This document shows, in pieces, positions 56,454 through 64,000 of a stretch of DNA of 64,000 nt. Below the pieces are notes generated by a model, which worked only from the letters and a program-made list of their open reading frames with translations, ran no database searches and was not told the origin of the DNA. Numbering within the stretch: position 1 is the stretch's first letter; each line of letters starts with the position of its first letter. The position numbers and the translations under genes are program-made. Origin of the DNA: Hymenobacter cellulosivorans (GTDB lineage: Bacteria > Bacteroidota > Bacteroidia > Cytophagales > Hymenobacteraceae); NCBI RefSeq assembly GCF_022919135.1, contig NZ_CP095049.1, forward strand, positions 3,414,501 to 3,478,500. The letters are read 5' to 3'.

Positions 56454-57986
56454 GTGGAATCTTCTCGTCCCGCCCCGGCGTCGCTTCCTTTTCTCACTTT
56501 TCTGGGTCGTCCGTTTACCCTCGATTTACGGGCTCTGGCCTTGCTGCGGGCGGCTGTAGCCGGCGTAGTCCTGCTCGACCTGGGTATTCGCAGCACCGAC
56601 CTGGAAGCGCACTATTCCAACCAGGGAGTGCTGCCCGTGGCGGCGCTCTATGACCACCTCTGGACGCCCTACCAGTTTTCCCTGCACGCTGCCACCGGCC
56701 TGTGGCAGCTGCAGGCCCTGCTCTTCGGCTTGGCGGCCGGGTGCGCCGTGGCGCTGTTGCTAGGCTACCACACCCGGCTGGCCACGCTGTTGTCCTGGAT
56801 TTTGCTGGTGTCGGTGCAGAACCGCAACCCGATGATCGGGCAGGGCGGCGATGATTTGCTGCGTATGCTGCTCTTCTGGGGTCTGTTTCTGCCCTGGGGC
56901 CGGGTGTGGTCACGGGATGCCCGGCAGCGGGGCCCGGTCCTATCGTATGCCTACTGCAGCGCGGCCACCGTGGCCTACGTGGTGCAGCTGGCTTTGCTGT
57001 ACTGGTGTACCGCCCTGCTCAAGTTTGGGCCCGAGTGGACTCAGCAGGGCACCGCGCTGTACTACGCGCTTAGTCTCGACCAGCTGGTGCTGCCCCTGGG
57101 CAAGGTGCTGTATCCTTATCCTGCGCTGCTGCGAATTCTCACGCTGGGTACCTGGTATGGCGAGTTGCTAGTACCGTTTCTGCTGTTTCTGCCGTTTGGG
57201 GTACGCAGAGCCCGTCTGGCTTTTCTGTTCCTGACGCTGAGCTTCCACCTAGGCGTGAGCCTGACGCTATTTGTTGGGCTTTTCTTCATTATCTGCTCCG
57301 TAGCTGGTCTGGGACTGTTGCCCGCCTCCACTCTGAGCTGGCTGCAAACTCAGGCCTTGCGGCTCTGGGCATACTGGCAGCAGCACGCGGCAAAGACCAG
57401 GCAGTTCGCTTTGCACTGGCCCCGGCTTCCCTGGCGGCTTGAGCAGCAGCCCACCGGGCTTGGGCCGGCTACCCGGGTATTGCTGCGGGGTGCGCGCGAG
57501 GCTGTGGTGGGCGTGCTGCTGCTCTACGTATGCTGGTGGAACCTCGACGGTATTGCTACCACCCCCAGCCTGCTGATGAGCGAGCCGCTACGCTGGCTGG
57601 GCTATGCCTTTCGGGTTGACCAGCACTGGGGCATGTTTGCCCCCACGGTATTTAAAGACGACGGCTGGTATATTCTGGAAGGTAGCACCCCGGATGGCCG
57701 CCTGCTGGACCTGAACCGGGGCGGGCAGCCGGCTTCGTACGGCAAGCCCGCGGCCGTGGTCAGTCTGTTTTCGAATGACCGGTGGCGCAAGTATTCGGAG
57801 AATTATCTGTTTGTCTCCAACGAATGGATGCGGCCTTATTACTGCAACTACCTGCTGCGGAAGTGGCGGGAAAATCCGGCCAACCCGCCTTTAAGTCATC
57901 TGGTGGTCGTGTATATGAAGGAAGTGTCCTTGCCCGATTATCAGGTAGCCGAACCCACGCGCGAGGTGCTCTGTGAGTGCCAGTGA
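56454..57986 (+). CDS. HTTM-domain membrane protein (vitamin K-dependent carboxylase-like)
   Basis: A 510-residue protein with about eight to ten transmembrane segments (LRALALLRAAVAGVVLLDLG, GLWQLQALLFGLAAGCAVALLLGY, WILLVSVQNRNPMIGQGGDDLLRMLLFWGLFLPWG, LALLYWCTALLKFG and others), followed by a hydrophilic C-terminal part. The QNRNPMIGQGGDDLLR stretch with the RxxxILxGGDxxxR pattern is the HTTM hallmark. HTTM proteins are membrane proteins related to vitamin K-dependent gamma-carboxylase; catalytic function in bacteria is unknown. A GTG at 56454 is preferred as start, since the ATG at 56367 lies upstream of the likely promoter. Confidence 0.8.
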   Translation: MESSRPAPASLPFLTFLGRPFTLDLRALALLRAAVAGVVLLDLGIRSTDLEAHYSNQGVLPVAALYDHLWTPYQFSLHAATGLWQLQALLFGLAAGCAVALLLGYHTRLATLLSWILLVSVQNRNPMIGQGGDDLLRMLLFWGLFLPWGRVWSRDARQRGPVLSYAYCSAATVAYVVQLALLYWCTALLKFGPEWTQQGTALYYALSLDQLVLPLGKVLYPYPALLRILTLGTWYGELLVPFLLFLPFGVRRARLAFLFLTLSFHLGVSLTLFVGLFFIICSVAGLGLLPASTLSWLQTQALRLWAYWQQHAAKTRQFALHWPRLPWRLEQQPTGLGPATRVLLRGAREAVVGVLLLYVCWWNLDGIATTPSLLMSEPLRWLGYAFRVDQHWGMFAPTVFKDDGWYILEGSTPDGRLLDLNRGGQPASYGKPAAVVSLFSNDRWRKYSENYLFVSNEWMRPYYCNYLLRKWRENPANPPLSHLVVVYMKEVSLPDYQVAEPTREVLCECQ

Positions 57987-58002
57987 GCCTTGGCCGCAAT
58001 GA

Positions 58003-58036
58003 AACAGCCCGGTAGCAAAGAGCTGCCGGGCTGTGG
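58003..58036. terminator. Hairpin between HTTM and repeat-protein genes
   Basis: CAGCCCGG pairs with CCGGGCTG around a central GCAAAGAGC region. It lies shortly after the HTTM stop and before the stop of the convergent secreted-repeat gene; weak U-tract, so a terminator is likely but not certain. Confidence 0.6.
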
Positions 58037-58086
58037 GGTGGTGAAAGCCGGGGATGATTCGTGCGCCGCTCAGGTGGTAGCGCCGC

Positions 58087-59307
58087 TTAGGGGCAAGATA
58101 GTTTGCAGCCGTTCTTCTGCCGGTCGGCGTAAGCCACTGAGCGAATAACAATTTTACCGGTTGAGGTGCAGCTGCTATTAGTCAGCTTCTCTCCTGGGGC
58201 CAGACTTAGCGCACCGGCGCACTTGTAGCTGCCGTCGGTGCGCTCAATGCCGAGCTGAATGCTGACGGCCTGACTGCTGTTGTTGCGCACGGTTACCGTC
58301 CGGCCCCCAGGTGTGCCGCAGACCGAATTGCTCTCGTTGCTAACGATTTCAATAAAGTCGTTCATCGATACGCACTTGTCGCCGCTGCTGCCGCCGGTGG
58401 TGCCGGGCTTACCCGTGGTGCTGCCGTTGCCGGAGGTGCTAGTGGTGTTGCCCGGGGTGCTGGTACTGCTGCCGCTGGTGGTGCCGGAGGTCGTGCCAGT
58501 GCCCGAGGTGGTGCCGGGCGTGCCACCGCCGGAAGTCGTGCTGCCCGTGGAGGTGCTGCCCCGGGTTGTGCCGCTCGTGCTGCCTGACGTTGTTGGCAGT
58601 ATACCGGTGGTTCCGCCAGACCCCGACGTGGTACCGGAACTGGTGGTGCCGAGGGTCAGCCGCTGAGTGACGCAGGTAGCCGGAATAATGTTGATAGTTC
58701 CACTGGATGGAGTGGTGCCGGAGGAGGTGTAGCGGTACGCGCCCGGCTCTAGTTCCATGAAGGTTGCCGTCCCGACCGTATTGCACAAGGGCTGAGCGGT
58801 GAAGGAAATGCTCAGGTGGCGGGTTGCCGGCGTTGCTCCGGTCAGCGTTACGGGTGGGGAAGGCGCCAGTAAGGCCGATTTGCTGGCTCCGACCCAGAAC
58901 ATGACGCTGCCCTTAGCGTTGGTGCTGCCATTCACGGTGACCTGCTGGCTGGTGCGCTTACCCGCTACCACCGTCAGGGTGCCTTGTATAGGGGGCGTCT
59001 GGCCCGTGGTAGCAACCCATTCGTAGCGGCCGGGGCGCAGACCAGTAAACGTGTTTTCCGGTGTGGAGGCGCAGGAAGCAGCATTGGGGCAAGACTTGGT
59101 AAGAGTACGCTGCTGGGCATGGTCAGCGTCGAACAAATCCACGGAAATCGGCAGCTTCAGCGTAGTGCCCGGCCCGTACACCCACACCATCACGCTACCC
59201 GTTGCTTGGATGGGGCCCTGCTTTGCAGCAACCACTGTTGCCGAGGGAAGAGCAAGCAGTATAAAAACAAGCAGAGAAAGTACGCGGAGCCTAAAACAGA
59301 ATCTCAT
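58087..59307 (-). CDS. Secreted protein with two ~80-residue repeat domains, Ser/Thr/Gly linker and Cys-rich C-terminal domain
   Basis: A 406-residue protein. Signal peptide at the start (VFILLALPSATVVAA). Two repeat domains follow, each beginning GSVM[VF]W and ending in a strand with TLTVVAGKR or INIIPATC; each contains a PG[RA]Y motif and a Cys pair. A Ser/Thr/Gly/Pro-rich linker (about 225-330) separates them from a C-terminal domain (DKCVSMNDFIEIVSNESNSV, VRNNSSQAVSIQLGIERTDG, ending NGCKLSCP). The same architecture occurs in the gene immediately upstream. It is likely a surface or extracellular protein; I know no function. Gene order on the minus strand: 61963-62346, 59437-61935, then this one. 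Confidence 0.7.
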   Translation of the reverse strand: MRFCFRLRVLSLLVFILLALPSATVVAAKQGPIQATGSVMVWVYGPGTTLKLPISVDLFDADHAQQRTLTKSCPNAASCASTPENTFTGLRPGRYEWVATTGQTPPIQGTLTVVAGKRTSQQVTVNGSTNAKGSVMFWVGASKSALLAPSPPVTLTGATPATRHLSISFTAQPLCNTVGTATFMELEPGAYRYTSSGTTPSSGTINIIPATCVTQRLTLGTTSSGTTSGSGGTTGILPTTSGSTSGTTRGSTSTGSTTSGGGTPGTTSGTGTTSGTTSGSSTSTPGNTTSTSGNGSTTGKPGTTGGSSGDKCVSMNDFIEIVSNESNSVCGTPGGRTVTVRNNSSQAVSIQLGIERTDGSYKCAGALSLAPGEKLTNSSCTSTGKIVIRSVAYADRQKNGCKLSCP

Positions 59308-59436
59308 AGTACAAAATGATTAAAGGCTACAAAGGCGAGGAAGAGGTTTGTCATACCACATACCAAAACGACCCAGCAGCAAGTACGCTGCCGGGTCGGA
59401 GAGTGGAATATTAGACAACTGGAATCTCCAGCCGAA

Positions 59437-61935
59437 TTAAGGACACGCCGAGAAATTACATTTGCTTGCTGCCCAGTCTGAACTCAGCAGGGATTGTACC
59501 TGATATACACGTGAGGCATCAGGGGAGCAGATATCAGCAGAGAAACTCTGACCTGGTGCTATACCCCCTGAGGTATAACCGGCCCACTTTCCATTAGCTT
59601 GTTTCAAGCAAATTCGAATAGCCAGTGTTTGGTTACTATTGTTTTTAGCTGTCACCTTTAAGGCTCCAGCACCACACAGGGGAGAGGTATTAGCGGTGGT
59701 AATAAGTAGGGACCCATTGTACGATGCACACGCTCCCCCACCCGTAGTGGTGCCACTAGTCGTGCTCGTTGTGGTACCACTAGTCGTGCTGCTGGTTGTT
59801 GAGCCGCCCGTAGTGGTGCCACCCGACAAGGGGACGCGAGTACAGTTACCACTTGATACGACCAGATTTCCACTACCGGCGCTAGGTGAAGTTGAATAGG
59901 TGTAAGAGCCGGCAGGTAGGGTAATTGTGGCTGCTCCAGCATCGCCACAATTACCAGCACTGGTACGAGAGACGGTACCCGTCTGGCCGTAGATGCTAAC
60001 TGTGATAGGCGTGCTTAAGGTTGCCCCGCCCCCTGGTACGTAGAAGACTACCTGCCCAGTAGTAGGCGCGGTTGAGTATGTTATCTGAGTGGCAACACAG
60101 CCACCAGCTGGTACGGTTATGCTGCCCGAGTTCCAGGTTTGCCCACTGCCACTAATAGTATATCTGTAGGTACCGGGGGCTAAGTTGTTTATAGCAGCCG
60201 TTCCTGTGCAATTTGGTGGTGATGGGAGGGTACTACTTACAGAAGCCGTCCGACCATTATCGAGCGTAACGGTAGCACTACCACTCAGTGGTTGGCTGGT
60301 CCAGAACACGGCATTCCCCTGGGGCACGAGTTCCTGCACAATACAGCTGTTCGGGGTAACAGTTAAAGTGCCAGACGATGGTGAAACCCCGGAAGCAGAA
60401 GTAGCAGAGAATTGATATGTGCCCGGAGCGAGTCCACGAAAATTGGCTCCGCCAGTGGTGGTTGACGAACAGTCTATTGCCGCTGGCGTCGCAGTAGTTA
60501 TGGTGGACCTCGCATACGTCTGCCCAACCGGTGAAACTATCAGCGTTATAGGGTTTTGTAAGAGTCCATTCCCACGCACCCAAAAAGCAAGACCACCAGA
60601 GGTAGAGTTAGCTGTTGACAGTTGATAAGCAGAGCAGGAATTCGCAGTCACCTGAACTGTACCCGACCAATGGAGGGTGTTCGCATCATTCCGTGCCGTG
60701 AAACTGTAAGTGCCAGGAGGAAGGGCAGTGAATGTGGCAGTATTGTAGGCTCCACAGCTAGGCATGCTCAAACTTGGAGATGTTATAGTCTTTACTTCCT
60801 GTGATAGACCTTGACCTGTAAGCGTCACAAATACAGTATTATTAATCACGCTGCCTAACCAGAACATTACGTTGCCCGGCGCACCGCTGGTTGCATTAGC
60901 AAGAGTAAGTTCAATAGGCCTGCAACCTCCTGTTCCAACACTCACTGACGGAATAGACCATGTGATAGTACGGGGAGGGGCCGAGTAGCTTGTGCCCGGA
61001 TAGTAAGTCGTGCTGGCCGTCAGATTGTATGAGCCTCCAGCTGTTGGCCAAGTAAACGTGGCAGCTCCTACGTCACCGCATTCCGGTGTTGTATACAGTT
61101 TAGAGGTTATAGTTTTAGTTTGCGGGCCCATGGTAACAGTAATGGGCATATTTAAAAAATCCAGCCTCGTCCAAATTACTGTCGGCGTTGGGCCTGAGCC
61201 GCCGGTCGTAGTGCCCGCAGTAGTGCCCGCTGTGGTTCCACTAGTCGTAGTGCCTGAGGTTGTGCCCGAAGTAGTACCTCCGCTGGTGGTTCCACCTGCT
61301 GCGGTAAATGTCAATTGTTGGGGCGTGCAGGTACCGTTGGTCACTACCACGCTACCGCTAAGTGCCGTGAAGCCGTTAGCAGTAGCGGTATAGGTATACG
61401 TACCCGCCGGCAAGCTGCCAAAAGTAGCCGCGCCAGCTGCGCCGCAACCGGGAGCCGTAGTAAAAGAGGAAGTAATCGAAGCTGTACTTCTGCCACTCAG
61501 TGTTACGGAAACGGTCGGTACTGTGCTTTGGTTATTCCAGAACACGATACTACCGTTGCTGGTTGAAGGCGCACTGCTGGGCAGCAAGGCACTCACGCAC
61601 CGGTCGGCAACGACGGTAATGGCCTTGCTCCAGGTTTGGCCGGCGCAGTTACTGGCCGTGGCTGTGTAGGTGCCCGGAGCCAGGCTCACGGTATAGCCGC
61701 CGGCCGCGCCGCAGTCAGGGGCGGTGGTGGGGAAGGCGCCGGTTACGGTGCCGGTTTGGCCCTCAATGGTTACGGTAATTGGCCCGCAGGTAGCGGCCTT
61801 ATCCGTCCAGAACAAGACTTGGCCCTTCGCAGTAGGGGTAGCGGTTTCGCCTTCTTTTTTGCAGGCTACGACAATGCCAATGACAAACAGCAGGCCACAC
61901 AGCCAGCGTCCTATACGCAGTATAGACTGATTCAT
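59437..61935 (-). CDS. Lipoprotein with seven ~80-residue repeat domains, Thr/Ser/Gly linkers and Cys-rich C-terminal domain
   Basis: An 832-residue protein with lipobox GIVVAC. About seven repeat domains follow the pattern G-x-[VI]-x-[FV]-W ... PITVT ... PxCGxxGAATF ... LxPGTY[TS][YF]T ... SGxxxVxxxxCxxxxL. After repeat 2 comes a Thr/Ser/Gly linker made of GTTSGTT-type units, and a second linker precedes the C-terminal domain, which ends KCNFSACP like the neighbour at 58087-59307. Repeats carry two to four cysteines each, probably disulfide-bonded in the periplasm or outside. Related to prealbumin/CNA-B-like bacterial surface repeats by general look only. Function unknown, probably adhesion or matrix. 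Confidence 0.7.
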   Translation of the reverse strand: MNQSILRIGRWLCGLLFVIGIVVACKKEGETATPTAKGQVLFWTDKAATCGPITVTIEGQTGTVTGAFPTTAPDCGAAGGYTVSLAPGTYTATASNCAGQTWSKAITVVADRCVSALLPSSAPSTSNGSIVFWNNQSTVPTVSVTLSGRSTASITSSFTTAPGCGAAGAATFGSLPAGTYTYTATANGFTALSGSVVVTNGTCTPQQLTFTAAGGTTSGGTTSGTTSGTTTSGTTAGTTAGTTTGGSGPTPTVIWTRLDFLNMPITVTMGPQTKTITSKLYTTPECGDVGAATFTWPTAGGSYNLTASTTYYPGTSYSAPPRTITWSIPSVSVGTGGCRPIELTLANATSGAPGNVMFWLGSVINNTVFVTLTGQGLSQEVKTITSPSLSMPSCGAYNTATFTALPPGTYSFTARNDANTLHWSGTVQVTANSCSAYQLSTANSTSGGLAFWVRGNGLLQNPITLIVSPVGQTYARSTITTATPAAIDCSSTTTGGANFRGLAPGTYQFSATSASGVSPSSGTLTVTPNSCIVQELVPQGNAVFWTSQPLSGSATVTLDNGRTASVSSTLPSPPNCTGTAAINNLAPGTYRYTISGSGQTWNSGSITVPAGGCVATQITYSTAPTTGQVVFYVPGGGATLSTPITVSIYGQTGTVSRTSAGNCGDAGAATITLPAGSYTYSTSPSAGSGNLVVSSGNCTRVPLSGGTTTGGSTTSSTTSGTTTSTTSGTTTGGGACASYNGSLLITTANTSPLCGAGALKVTAKNNSNQTLAIRICLKQANGKWAGYTSGGIAPGQSFSADICSPDASRVYQVQSLLSSDWAASKCNFSACP

Positions 61936-61962
61936 TTTCAGGAAAATACGGGTGTTGAAAGC

Positions 61963-62346
61963 CTAGCGGGGCTTGTTTTGCAGGCGGGCACGTCGGCTCA
62001 GCGGGTCCAGGGCGGCGCCTTCAGCCGGAAGGGCCTGGAAGGTGCCGGCATCCACGGCCGGAGGCAGCCCATTTAAGGCTTTTTGTGCTTGAGCCTCGGG
62101 GCTACCGGCTTTCGGTATTCCCACGGCGGGTGCCGTAGCCGGACCCGAGTCCATGGTAATGTTGATGGTGTGGGCGTCGGTGCGGCGTTGCACGGGAGCG
62201 GCAGGAGCCTCGCTCACGGACGGGGCTACTTCCTGAACAGCTTCCTGGGAAACTGATTTGGGAGCCTGAGCACGGGCGGCGGAGCTAATACCGAGTAGCA
62301 GCAGGCCGCTGAGCAGGGCTGGGGCAAGGGTAGAGCGTTGAGTCAA
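61963..62346 (-). CDS. Small exported hypothetical protein
   Basis: A 127-residue protein with signal peptide (MTQRSTLAPALLSGLLLLGI ... SSAARAQ). The mature part is Ala/Pro/Val-rich and probably flexible, with no recognisable domain. Its stop is 27 bp upstream of the seven-repeat lipoprotein start, so the two are likely co-transcribed. Function unknown; it could be a small periplasmic partner of the secreted repeat proteins. Confidence 0.65.
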   Translation of the reverse strand: MTQRSTLAPALLSGLLLLGISSAARAQAPKSVSQEAVQEVAPSVSEAPAAPVQRRTDAHTINITMDSGPATAPAVGIPKAGSPEAQAQKALNGLPPAVDAGTFQALPAEGAALDPLSRRARLQNKPR

Positions 62347-62488
62347 AGCGGGTGCAATAAGGTAGGGGAGGGGTAGCGCTCAAACCTGTTGAAAAAGAAC
62401 AGGGGAGCGGGGAAGACGCAATGGGGTATACTCGACAAAGGTAGGGGCCCTTATTAGGCCCGACAATACCTACTTGTAGGTATTCTAG

Positions 62489-63632
62489 GTGCGCTTTCTT
62501 CCCCTCTTGCCTCCTTATTACTCGCTACAAAAGCATCTGGCCCTGCTTCTATTACCTCGTGTGCTTAACGCTCGCTGGGTTCGTCCAACAGCCCAAATCC
62601 GTCAATCACGCCGTCGATGCTTTCATCGGGCAGCAAATGAAAGCCCTCAGTATTCCCGGGCTGGCGGTAGCCGTGATTAAGAACGGCAAACGAGTAAAAG
62701 TCAGCGCGTACGGTACTGCCAATCTTGAATGGAATTGTCCGGTCACAATCCACACCAACTTTCAGATTGCGTCGTGTACCAAGTTGCTGACTTCCACGCT
62801 CGTGCTCAAAGCCATTCATGCCGGCAAGCTGCGCCTGGAGGACCCCATCGGCAAGTACCTGGACTCCATTCCCACCAGCTGGCAACCCCTCCGCGTCCAG
62901 CACCTGCTCTCGCATACGAGCGGGCTCCGCGAATTTCGGGGAGAGACGTATGCGTCAACTGCCACCGTCGTGCGGGCCCTCAAGGACTCCACCTTGGAGT
63001 ACGAACCGGTTACCAGGCAGCACTATGCACAGGCGGATTTTATGCTTGCGGGCCACATCCTGGAAAAGATCTACGGCAAACCTTTTCCACAAATTCTGCG
63101 CGAGGGGGTCTTGCTCCCACTGCACATGACGGATAGGGCCTACGACATGGAACGGCGCGTGGGCTCAATTATGCGCACGGACCTGATTCCGCAAAAGGCC
63201 ACCACGTACTACGACTGGGAAAAGCAGCTGCGAGCCTATAAATTTATCTACCCCCAGTACTCTTACACGGCGGGGGGATATTTTTCCTCCATCGACGACC
63301 TAGCCAACTGGGCCATTGGGCTGGATCAGAACGTGCTCTTCCCGGCTTCCTTTGCTAACCCCCTGCTGTATACGCGCGGCTCCGTTGGCGGGAAACCTTC
63401 AGCTTTCAGTGCCGCCGGCTGGGGTTTGCCGGAGGAGGAAACGAGCATTACGTATGCGGGCCACAGCGGCGGGCCGGGACTGGGGGATGTCTGGCGTTTC
63501 CCCGAGGAAGGCTACACGGTTGTAGTGGTCACCAACGACGGCGAACTGTTGCCGGGCCTGGCGCGCGCCATTGCCGCCTTTTACGTCCCCGGATTAGCTC
63601 GCACCACGGCGCTTAAGAAGTTTGAGCGCTAG
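62489..63632 (+). pseudogene. Serine hydrolase (class C beta-lactamase-like) with apparent frameshift in the signal peptide
   Basis: From 62559 (GTG) a 357-residue frame encodes a complete beta-lactamase/serine-hydrolase domain: SxxK in IASCTKLLTS (Ser72, Lys75), the YxN-like YAQADFMLAG, VQHLLSHTSGLREF and the HSGGPG motif near residue 323. The signal peptide is not intact in this frame. In the frame 1 base off, GTG at 62489 starts MRFLPLLPPYYSLQKHLALL, a good N-terminal region, and joins VCLTLAGFVQQ of the main frame if one base is gained or lost near 62545-62560. So either this is a recent frameshift, a sequencing error, or translation starts at 62559 without an exported signal. Likely a periplasmic esterase or peptidase. 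Confidence 0.55.
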
Positions 63633-63752
63633 AACTGAACACTTCGTCATTTGCCCTTCGATGAGGCGTGCACAAATTAGAAAATTTGAACAAGGGCAGG
63701 CCAATGAGGTCAGGCTTTCAGTAGCTTGTGAGAGGCACATAGGCAGTGCCGG

Positions 63753-64000
63753 CTAGCCCACAGCCGCAGCGCCAGTTTGCACCGAGGCGCGCAACTCCGT
63801 GAGCAGAGCATACAGTCCTACATAGGTGCGGTTCAGGTAAATAAAGTGCTCGGAGCCCCGGGGCTCCCGCTGCTGCCGAAGCTCGGGCTGCTGCATTAGG
63901 TCGTCGCCGAGCTGATAGAGAGCTGCCATATAAGCCGGGTCGCCGAAGTCGAAGGCAGCCTGGCGGAAAGGGCGGCCTACAAGTTCGAGCGAGGCCTGCA
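63753..64000 (-). CDS. AarF/UbiB (ABC1) kinase-like protein, C-terminal part only
   Basis: The 3' part of a gene running off the right end of the window, about 82 codons to the TAG at 63753-63755. The residues ASLELVGRPFRQAAFDFGDP lead into RGSEHFIYLNRTYVGLYALL and TELRASV, which match the C-terminus of AarF/UbiB (ABC1) atypical kinases, where GSEHFxxLNRTxxGLYxLL is conserved in Bacteroidota members. It was recognised from the six-frame reading of the end of the window, not from a complete frame. Function in the family: quinone biosynthesis or membrane lipid-related ATPase. Confidence 0.72.
   Translation of the reverse strand, partial: QASLELVGRPFRQAAFDFGDPAYMAALYQLGDDLMQQPELRQQREPRGSEHFIYLNRTYVGLYALLTELRASVQTGAAAVG

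Noticed and set aside
58400..58620. Short tandem repeats in the linker of the secreted repeat protein, reminiscent of a CRISPR array
   Set aside because: The units encode Ser/Thr/Gly linkers in one reading frame, vary in length and have no spacers.
1..64000. tRNA or rRNA genes
   Set aside because: No cloverleaf-like sequence with CCA-adjacent acceptor or rRNA core segment was recognised by eye; a covariance-model search would be decisive.

Overview
The window looks like a chromosomal segment of a GC-rich Bacteroidota bacterium, most likely Hymenobacter or a close relative in the Cytophagales. The indicators are a SusC/SusD/SusE outer-membrane uptake set, type IX secretion (T9SS) C-terminal sorting domains, -7 promoter boxes of the form TAnnTTTG, a fused E1 alpha/beta 2-oxoacid dehydrogenase, a dipeptide-rich set of lipoproteins and strong GC3 coding bias. 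The genus is inferred from general resemblance, not from a search.

Layout. 1-2.9 kb: an HU-like DNA-binding protein, a 42-bp perfect palindrome, then a two-gene ATPase + HNH nuclease module of the Septu (PtuA/PtuB) type whose ATPase has an AT-rich core. 3-13 kb: MFS permease, YtcJ-like amidohydrolase lipoprotein with a coupled small L7/L12-like ORF, STAS-like protein, AMP nucleosidase, HsdR-N-like protein, archaemetzincin-like lipoprotein, LTA-synthase-like sulfatase, SUKH-like protein, alanine dehydrogenase. 13-20 kb: DUF1573 protein, E1 alpha/beta fusion, lipoprotein, LuxE-like acyl-protein synthetase, an NtrC-type regulator lacking a DNA-binding domain. 20.1-20.6 kb: RNase P RNA (minus strand) with an enlarged helix. 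20.6-30 kb: NTR/TIMP-like secreted protein, subtilisin-like protease, M1 peptidase, phosphoesterase, alpha/beta hydrolase, DUF2027-Smr protein, DUF2279 protein.

30-42 kb is a starch/alpha-glucan utilisation region: a secreted GH13 enzyme with T9SS tail, a BadF/NagK-type kinase, SusE, SusD, SusC and a secreted CBM20-like/esterase protein also with a T9SS tail. 42.3-50.6 kb is a complete tryptophan operon trpE-G-D-C-F-B-A followed by DAHP synthase (aroF). It is preceded by what looks like a classical ribosome-mediated attenuator: promoter, a leader peptide with three consecutive Trp codons, and a strong intrinsic terminator. A second attenuator-like leader, with a 28-residue ORF and an exact 9-bp antiterminator/terminator conflict, precedes phenylalanine 4-hydroxylase at 53.5-53.7 kb.

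50.7-64 kb: a membrane-anchored AraC-type regulator and two small unknown genes, phhA, dienelactone hydrolase, a lipoprotein, an HTTM membrane protein, a three-gene cluster with two paralogous secreted proteins built from a ~80-residue repeat joined by Ser/Thr/Gly linkers, a class-C beta-lactamase-like hydrolase whose signal peptide appears split by a frameshift, and the 3' end of an AarF/UbiB-type kinase gene. Intergenic spaces carry several families of inverted repeats, including simple-sequence arms that abut start codons and also occur inside rnpB.
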